Assembly (NCBI GenBank): GCA_003561835.1
Contig: PWVN01000260.1
Span: 1 to 10,326 of the forward strand
Length of the DNA: 10,326 bases
From: Syntrophomonadaceae bacterium
GTDB taxonomy: Bacteria; Bacillota; Dethiobacteria; PWVN01
Direction of reading: 5' to 3'
Shown here: piece by piece, positions 6,692-10,326 of the stretch
How the letters are laid out: each line of letters begins with the position of its first letter
Numbering within the stretch: position 1 is the stretch's first letter
The notes under the pieces: generated by a model
The model's input: the letters and a program-made list of their open reading frames with translations, nothing else
The model's database searches: none
What the model was told of the DNA's origin: nothing
Translations under genes and position numbers: made by a program

Positions 6692-7436
6692 TCTCTTCAC
6701 CTCCCGGTGTTCTGAATTCCCCCAGAGGATACCGGGGGAGCATTTCTTTTTCCAGCCATTCCAGGGATTTCAGGGGGTCCAGGCCCCAGTTGGTGGGGCA
6801 GGTGGAGAGGATCTCCACCAGGGAGAACCCCTGCTTTTTTCTTTGTACCTCAAAGGCTTTTTGGATGGCTTTCCTGGCCCGCCGCACCTGGGCGGGGCTG
6901 TGGACGGACACCCGGCTCAGGTAAGCGGGGCCCTCCTGGGTGGCCAGCAGCTCGCAGACCTTGATGGGATTGCCGCTGAGGACGGTATCCCTTCCCAGGG
7001 GGCTGGTGGTAGTCTTCTGGCCCGGCAGGGTGGTGGGGGCGATCTGGCCCCCCGTCATGCCGTAGATGGCATTGTTGACAAAGATGACGGTGAAGTTCTC
7101 CCCCCTGAGGGCCGCATGGACGATCTCCGACAGGCCGATGGCGGCCAGGTCCCCGTCGCCCTGGTAGGTAAAGACGATGCAGTCCGGCAGGGCCCGCTTG
7201 ACCCCGGTGGCCACTGCCGGGGCCCGGCCATGGGAGGCCTGAATCATGTCCAGGTTAAAGTATTCGTAGGCCAGGACGGAACAGCCCACCGGGGCGATGC
7301 CCACCGCCGGCCCCCCTTCCCCCAGTTCATCGATAACTTCCGCCACCAGGCGGTGAATGATCCCGTGGGTGCAGCCGGGGCAGTAGTGGAAGGCCTGCTG
7401 CGTCAAGGATTCGGGTCGTTTGGCAATCACCTTCAT
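6678..7436 (-). CDS. korB: 2-oxoacid:ferredoxin oxidoreductase beta (thiamine pyrophosphate) subunit
   Basis: The 252-aa subunit binds thiamine pyrophosphate and carries out decarboxylation of the 2-oxo acid. The TPP/Mg motif runs from GDGD (93-96) to VNN (120-122), the expected GDG-X(about 25)-NN spacing. Cysteines C19, C22 (YCPGCTHG), C52 (PVGCS) and C213 (STCPTNWG) are where beta subunits of this family hold their own [4Fe-4S] cluster. SHGRAPAVATGVKRA (68-82) is also typical. The ATG at 7436 overlaps the alpha stop as ATGA. A G-rich ribosome site (7443-7450) lies within the last alpha codons. It acts with the neighbouring alpha, gamma and ferredoxin subunits. Substrate choice between 2-oxoglutarate and branched 2-oxo acids is decided by context and by the VorB-type alpha subunit, which favours branched ones. 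Confidence 0.93.
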   Translation of the reverse strand: MKVIAKRPESLTQQAFHYCPGCTHGIIHRLVAEVIDELGEGGPAVGIAPVGCSVLAYEYFNLDMIQASHGRAPAVATGVKRALPDCIVFTYQGDGDLAAIGLSEIVHAALRGENFTVIFVNNAIYGMTGGQIAPTTLPGQKTTTSPLGRDTVLSGNPIKVCELLATQEGPAYLSRVSVHSPAQVRRARKAIQKAFEVQRKKQGFSLVEILSTCPTNWGLDPLKSLEWLEKEMLPRYPLGEFRTPGGEENGSL

Positions 7437-8494
7437 GCTAAGCCCCCCTCAATCCTCTTGATTTCCTCCAGAACTTCCCCCGCCGAAGGCACGATACCGC
7501 CCATACGCCCGTAAAAGTGGACGGGCAAGCGGCACTGGACCCCCAGATTCACGTCTTCGACCATCTGTCCGGAACTCATCTCCACCACCAGTAGGGCCCT
7601 GGCCCTCCGGGCCGCCTCCTTAAGCCCCCGATTGGGGAAGGGCCAGAGGGTCTGGGGCCGGAAAAGGCCTGCCTTGATCCCCAGGGCCCGGGCTTCATCC
7701 ACGGCGCCCCGGGATACCCGGGCTGCCGTCCCGTAGGCAACCAGAAGGAGCTCGCAGTCCTCTGTGTGGTGCTCCTGAAAACGCTGCTCCCTCTCCATAA
7801 TCCCTTTGTATTTCTCCTGAAGCTTTCGGTTGTGGGCCTCCAGCTTGTGGGGGTCCAGGTACAGGGAGTTGATGATATTCCTGCCCCGACCCCGGCAGCC
7901 CGTCACCGCCCAGGGCTTTCCCGGGGGGTTGTCGTCTCCAAGGTCCTGGGGGATCTCTACCTCTTCCATCATCTGCCCCAGCAGCCCGTCCCCCAGGAGC
8001 ATCACCGGGTTGCGGTACCGGTCTGCCAGGTCAAAGGCCAGCAGGGTAAAGGTATAAAGCTCCTGGACGGAGGCGGCCGCCAGGACGATTACCCGGTAAT
8101 CCCCATGGCCGCCCCCCTTGACGGCCTGAAAATAGTCCCCCTGGGCCGGCTGGATCCCCCCCAGCCCCGGGCCGCCCCGCATCATGTTCACGATGACGGC
8201 GGGCAGCTCCGACCCGGCCAGGTAGGAGATGCCTTCCGCCTTCAGGCTGATGCCCGGGCTGGATGAGGAGGTCATGACCCGGGCACCGGTGCTGCTGGTC
8301 CCATAAACCATATTGATGGCGGCGATCTCGCTTTCCGACTGGATAAAGACACCGCCCACCTCCGGCATTCTGTAAGAGAGATACTCGGGAATCTCGTTCT
8401 GAGGTGTTATGGGGTAGCCGTAGTAATGGCGGCAGCCTGCGGAGACGGCCGCCTCCCCCACGGCTTCGTTGCCCTTCATGAGCCTGGTTTTCAT
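7433..8494 (-). CDS. vorB: 2-oxoacid:ferredoxin oxidoreductase alpha subunit, VorB type (3-methyl-2-oxobutanoate)
   Basis: The 353-aa alpha subunit begins MKTRLMKGNEAVGEAAVSAG, the normal N-terminus of VorB/KorA proteins, with the substrate/TPP region GYPITPQNEIPEYLS. The stretch MMRGGPGLGGIQPAQGDYFQ, followed by KGGGHGDYR, is the wording I associate with VorB, the 2-ketoisovalerate:ferredoxin oxidoreductase. The C-terminal transketolase-like domain includes LLLVAYGTAARVSRGAV and FRPQTLWPFP. The frame stays open to 8566, but the extra 24 residues are only the shadow of the upstream ferredoxin gene. The ATG at 8494 overlaps that gene's stop as ATGA and has GGAGG at 8499-8503. Product: branched acyl-CoA, CO2 and reduced ferredoxin from valine-, leucine- and isoleucine-derived 2-oxo acids. 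The substrate call is from family similarity and operon context. Confidence 0.92.
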   Translation of the reverse strand: MKTRLMKGNEAVGEAAVSAGCRHYYGYPITPQNEIPEYLSYRMPEVGGVFIQSESEIAAINMVYGTSSTGARVMTSSSSPGISLKAEGISYLAGSELPAVIVNMMRGGPGLGGIQPAQGDYFQAVKGGGHGDYRVIVLAAASVQELYTFTLLAFDLADRYRNPVMLLGDGLLGQMMEEVEIPQDLGDDNPPGKPWAVTGCRGRGRNIINSLYLDPHKLEAHNRKLQEKYKGIMEREQRFQEHHTEDCELLLVAYGTAARVSRGAVDEARALGIKAGLFRPQTLWPFPNRGLKEAARRARALLVVEMSSGQMVEDVNLGVQCRLPVHFYGRMGGIVPSAGEVLEEIKRIEGGLA

Positions 8495-8733
8495 GCCCCC
8501 TCCCCCCTTTCCACCTGAATCACCATATCCGGGCACATCAGGGCGCAGATGCCGCAGCCGGTGCATTCCCCCTCTTCTTCAAGGGAGACGGGCCGGTAGC
8601 CCAGCCTGTTGAGCTCCAAAAATTCCTTCAGGATCCCCTTGGGGCAAAAGTGGATGCACAAACCGCAGCCCTTGCACCGGTCTCTTGCGATGGTCAGCTT
8701 TCCTTTTCCCGCCACGGAAGGTCCTCCCTTCAT
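8491..8733 (-). CDS. korD: Ferredoxin-type 2x[4Fe-4S] subunit of the 2-oxoacid oxidoreductase
   Basis: The 80-aa protein holds two classical [4Fe-4S] motifs: C20-X2-C23-X2-C26-X3-C30-P and C57-X2-C60-X2-C63-X3-C67-P. It carries electrons from the TPP/cluster core of the complex to free ferredoxin. The ATG at 8733 follows AGGAGG (8738-8743), which overlaps the stop of the leucine dehydrogenase gene; the spacer is short (4 nt). A GTG at 8715 is preceded by GGGAGG with a 7-nt spacer, so a 74-aa form starting there is possible; neither start touches the cluster motifs. The stop overlaps the alpha subunit's ATG. The frame extends upstream to 9147, but that part is Arg/Gly/Pro-rich shadow of the dehydrogenase gene and is not included. 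Gene order D-A-B-C is common for KOR/VOR operons. Confidence 0.92.
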   Translation of the reverse strand: MKGGPSVAGKGKLTIARDRCKGCGLCIHFCPKGILKEFLELNRLGYRPVSLEEEGECTGCGICALMCPDMVIQVERGEGA

Positions 8734-8741
8734 TTTGCCTC

Positions 8742-9833
8742 CTAGGCTCCCGAATAGCAGCGGCTCTTGAAGTCGGTGCGCAGGGCAGCCCACTTTCTGC
8801 CGGCGGCAATCCTCTCGGCGGCCATACGGTTGCTGACGATCAGGGGAGGCAGGTCCTCCCGGGCGGCCCGGGCGAAGATCGTTACCAGGCGGTCTTTGAT
8901 GCCCCCCACAATCTCCCGGATCTCCGGGGACAGGTAGGGTGTCTTCTCCATGGCCACGTGGATGAGCCCGCCGGCGTTGATGACATAGTCGGGGGCGTAG
9001 AGGAGGCCCCTGCGGTGGAGCTCTTCCTCCAGGCCCTCCTCGGCCAGGATGTTGTTGGCCGCCCCGGCCACGATGCGGCACTTGAGCTCCCCGATGGTGG
9101 CGGCACTGATGGCGCCCCCCAGGGCGCAGGGCGCAAAGATATCGCATTCCACCCGGTGGATATCATCGGGCGGGCAGGGTTCGGTACCGAATTCCGCCTC
9201 ACAGGACCCCGCCTTTTCCGCCGCAATATCCGTGGCGATCACATGGGCGCCGGCCTCGATCAGCAGGGCCACCAGGCTCCTTCCCACCTGCCCCAGCCCC
9301 TGGATAGCCACCCTTTTCCCCTTCAGGGAGGGCTTCTCCCCCACGGCCTCCAGGCAGGCTTCCATGCCCCGGAAGACCCCGTAAGCGGTGGTGGGAGAGG
9401 GGTCCCCCCCCCGGCCTCCTTTGGGCGGCCCGCCGTGGGCGTAGGGGGTTTCCCGCATGACCATCTCCAAGTCCTGGGAGGAGAAACCCGAATCGACAGA
9501 GGTGATGTAGCGGCCCCCCAGGCGGTGGACGAAGCGCCCGTAGGCCCGGATAAGGGCCTCCGGCTTCTTTGCCGGGTCTCCCAGGATGACGGCCTTGCCG
9601 CCTCCCAGGTCCAGATTCGCCAGGGCCGCTTTGCGGGTCATGGCCCGGGCCAGGCGGCAGACATCCTTCAGGGCCTCTGCCTCACTGGCATAGGCCCGCA
9701 TCCGGGTGCCCCCCAGGGCCGGGCCCAGGGTGGTATCGTGAATGGCAATGATGGCCTTGAGACCGGAATCCCGGTCATGACAGAAGACCACTTCCTCCAT
9801 TTCCATCTCTTCGGCAATTTTCAAAATTTCCAT
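8742..9833 (-). CDS. bcd: Leucine dehydrogenase (branched-chain amino acid dehydrogenase)
   Basis: The enzyme oxidatively deaminates leucine, valine and isoleucine to 2-oxo acids with NAD+. The 363 aa begin MEILKIAEEMEMEEVVFCHD and contain the Glu/Leu/Phe/Val dehydrogenase signature, ALANLDLGGGKAVILGDP. Counting from this ATG, the lysines of MTRK and GGGK fall at 68 and 80, the catalytic numbering of Bacillus-type leucine dehydrogenase. That count decides the start at 9833 over a TTG at 9848. IHDTTLGPALGGTRM (about 31-45) and the Rossmann motif GLGQVG (about 190-195) are present. Length is normal for LeuDH (about 360). The ribosome site is a plain G-rich run (GGGGTGGGG). The ferredoxin gene follows after 8 nt, making this the first gene of a five-gene operon. 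Valine or phenylalanine dehydrogenase is the nearest alternative; leucine type fits best. Confidence 0.92.
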   Translation of the reverse strand: MEILKIAEEMEMEEVVFCHDRDSGLKAIIAIHDTTLGPALGGTRMRAYASEAEALKDVCRLARAMTRKAALANLDLGGGKAVILGDPAKKPEALIRAYGRFVHRLGGRYITSVDSGFSSQDLEMVMRETPYAHGGPPKGGRGGDPSPTTAYGVFRGMEACLEAVGEKPSLKGKRVAIQGLGQVGRSLVALLIEAGAHVIATDIAAEKAGSCEAEFGTEPCPPDDIHRVECDIFAPCALGGAISAATIGELKCRIVAGAANNILAEEGLEEELHRRGLLYAPDYVINAGGLIHVAMEKTPYLSPEIREIVGGIKDRLVTIFARAAREDLPPLIVSNRMAAERIAAGRKWAALRTDFKSRCYSGA

Positions 9834-9938
9834 AGACCCCACCCCCAATTGTTTTTAACTTACAGAATATTGTTGCAACTTTTTTCACGGCTTTGCAGTC
9901 TTTTGCCTGCATTTTTTTGCACACCCCGGCGCTCCCTG

Positions 9939-9960
9939 CCGGTTTCCCGGGGAAAACCGG
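9939..9960. repeat. 22-bp near-palindrome in the leucine dehydrogenase leader
   Basis: CCGGTTT (9939-9945) and AAACCGG (9954-9960) are exact reverse complements, and the 8 bases between them are CCCGGGGA, so the whole is almost a full palindrome. CCCCGG (9924-9929) could instead pair with CCGGGG (9957-9962), which would break the first hairpin. No T run follows on either strand. It could be a protein site or a switchable leader hairpin. Confidence 0.5.
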
Positions 9961-9977
9961 GGCGCCTATTCCCCTAA

Positions 9978-10006
9978 TATTTATAATATGCAATAAACGT
10001 ACCAAA
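9978..10006 (-). promoter_or_regulatory. AT-rich candidate promoter patch for the leucine dehydrogenase operon
   Basis: On the minus strand this patch reads TTTGGT, then about 15 nt, then TATAAA, inside a run of A/T that stands out from its surroundings. The -10-like box is good; the spacer is short and the -35-like box weak. If used, the leader is about 140 nt and includes the palindrome at 9939-9960. A perfect TATAAT also occurs on the plus strand (9982-9987) but has no -35 and no gene downstream. Confidence 0.25.
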
Positions 10007-10049
10007 GGGAGAAGCGAAAAAGGTCCAGACGGAAAAAGTTCGGAGAAAG

Positions 10050-10097
10050 AAAAGTAAGTTTACTTTCGGGGTCAGGCCTAAAAGTAAACTTACTTTT
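10050..10097. repeat. Perfect 17-bp inverted repeat made of two 16-bp dyads (operator pair or terminator)
   Basis: AAAAGTAAGTTTACTTT (10050-10066) and its exact reverse complement (10081-10097) are separated by 14 bases. Each arm is itself a dyad: AAAGTAA, two bases, TTACTTT (10051-10066 and 10081-10096). The dyad centres are 30 bp apart, close to three helical turns. The stem is AT-rich and has A-rich sequence on its left and T-rich sequence on its right. It could therefore also act as a weak two-way terminator behind the exonuclease gene, which ends 25 bp to the right on the minus strand. Confidence 0.7.
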
Positions 10098-10122
10098 TCT
10101 TTTCCCGTCCCGGGGGCTCATT

Positions 10123-10326
10123 TCAGGCGGAGTAGGGGGAGAAGCGGCGGCGGAGGGCCTCGATGATCTCCGGGTCCGGCCGGAAGGGAAGGGGGGGCGC
10201 CTCGCCTGTAAAGCCCAGGAATTCTTCCTTAAAGGGGGTCCCGCCGATCTTCTCGTTGTAGGCCCTATACATGAGGGTTTCCAGGTTCACCGTGTCCTCG
10301 ATGTTGTAGGCCAGCAGGGTCTCCAG
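10123..10326 (-). CDS. DEDDy-type exonuclease / RNase H-like domain protein (YprB-like), 3' end only
   Basis: The minus-strand frame is open from the right window edge to TGA at 10123-10125, giving 67 C-terminal residues. They contain LLAYNIEDTVNLETLMYRAY, in which Y-N-I-E-D fits the YX3D Exo III motif of DEDDy exonucleases. The wording is close to the YprB / RNase_H_2 family of uncharacterised Firmicutes proteins. The remaining 45 or so residues (KEEFLGF ... PDPEIIEALRRRFSPYSA) look like a linker and short tail. The gene runs in the same direction as the leucine dehydrogenase operon but is separated from it by about 290 bp with a strong inverted repeat, so it is probably a separate unit. Only the C-terminus is visible, so domain order and substrate cannot be judged. 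Confidence 0.75.
   Translation of the reverse strand: METLLAYNIEDTVNLETLMYRAYNEKIGGTPFKEEFLGFTGEAPPLPFRPDPEIIEALRRRFSPYSA

Larger units (their letters stand above)
9834..10122. other. Regulatory intergenic region upstream of the leucine dehydrogenase operon
   Basis: This stretch is AT-richer than the coding DNA and must drive the five-gene operon on the minus strand. From right to left it holds a pair of 16-bp dyads (10050-10097), an AT-rich promoter-like patch (about 9978-10006), a GC-rich palindrome (9939-9960) and four TGCA motifs mixed with A-tracts (9874-9921). No protein-coding frame here looks real. No T-box or other leader RNA that I recognise is present. Confidence 0.6.

Noticed and set aside
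8495..8566. N-terminal extension of the alpha subunit
   Set aside because: The extra 24 residues are read out of frame from the ferredoxin gene; the conserved N-terminus starts at 8494 with a coupled ATGA.
8734..9147. N-terminal extension of the ferredoxin subunit by about 138 residues
   Set aside because: The extension lies wholly in the leucine dehydrogenase gene and is Arg/Gly/His/Pro-rich shadow sequence.
9890..9915. A sigma-54 promoter, expected because Bacillus branched-chain acid operons use it
   Set aside because: The best match, AGGCAAAAGACTGCA on the minus strand, has GG and GC one base too close together; no correctly spaced GG-N10-GC pair was found.
9775..10005. A 76-codon minus-strand frame spanning the leucine dehydrogenase leader
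   Set aside because: It overlaps the start of the dehydrogenase gene in another frame, crosses the AT-rich promoter patch and has no recognisable domain.
9834..10049. A leucine T-box leader before the leucine dehydrogenase gene
   Set aside because: The conserved T-box sequence (around GGGUGG-N-ACCGCG) and a terminator with T run are both absent.

Overview
The window is GC-rich DNA with strong purine-rich ribosome binding sites, tightly packed genes and several 4-nt ATGA overlaps. The gene families (a GlnK/GlnL (YcbA/YcbB)-type two-component pair, a LiaF-like membrane protein, Bacillus-type leucine dehydrogenase, a VorB-type 2-oxoacid:ferredoxin oxidoreductase, and a YprB-like exonuclease) suggest a GC-rich anaerobic Firmicute of the Clostridia/Peptococcaceae/Moorella kind. 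That assignment is inferred from gene families, not from a marker gene.

Layout. (1) 1-1199, plus strand: the 3' end of a sensor kinase and its GlnL-type response regulator. (2) 1203-4700, minus strand: a flavodoxin-fold protein with a four-cysteine cluster, a LiaF-like membrane protein, and an orphan molybdopterin oxidoreductase. (3) 4701-5024: a divergent intergenic region with one doubtful Cys-rich ORF. (4) 5025-6140, plus strand: a monocistronic 6-phosphofructokinase that starts with TTG. (5) 6137-9833, minus strand: a five-gene operon in the order leucine dehydrogenase, 2x[4Fe-4S] ferredoxin subunit, alpha, beta and gamma subunits of a 2-oxoacid:ferredoxin oxidoreductase. (6) 9834-10122: a regulatory region with palindromes and a pair of identical-type 16-bp dyads. 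(7) 10123-10326, minus strand: the 3' end of a DEDDy-type exonuclease (RNase H-like) gene.

How the genes work together. The clearest functional unit is region 5. Leucine dehydrogenase deaminates leucine, valine and isoleucine to their 2-oxo acids with NADH production. The VOR-type complex then decarboxylates these oxidatively to branched acyl-CoA with reduction of ferredoxin. The operon is therefore a compact oxidative branched-chain amino acid module, and both steps are reversible in principle. The pfk gene converges on this operon so tightly that the two stop codons interlock in one CTAG. The kinase/regulator pair is of the glutamine-sensing type, but its usual target genes are not in view. 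The molybdopterin enzyme has no electron-transfer partner next to it.

No tRNA, rRNA, CRISPR array, insertion sequence or phage gene was seen. No wholly new system is evident. The most unusual non-coding signal is the nested double dyad at 10050-10097. Other points worth checking are the Cys-cluster flavoprotein, the orphan LiaF-like protein and the mixed active-site signature of the phosphofructokinase.
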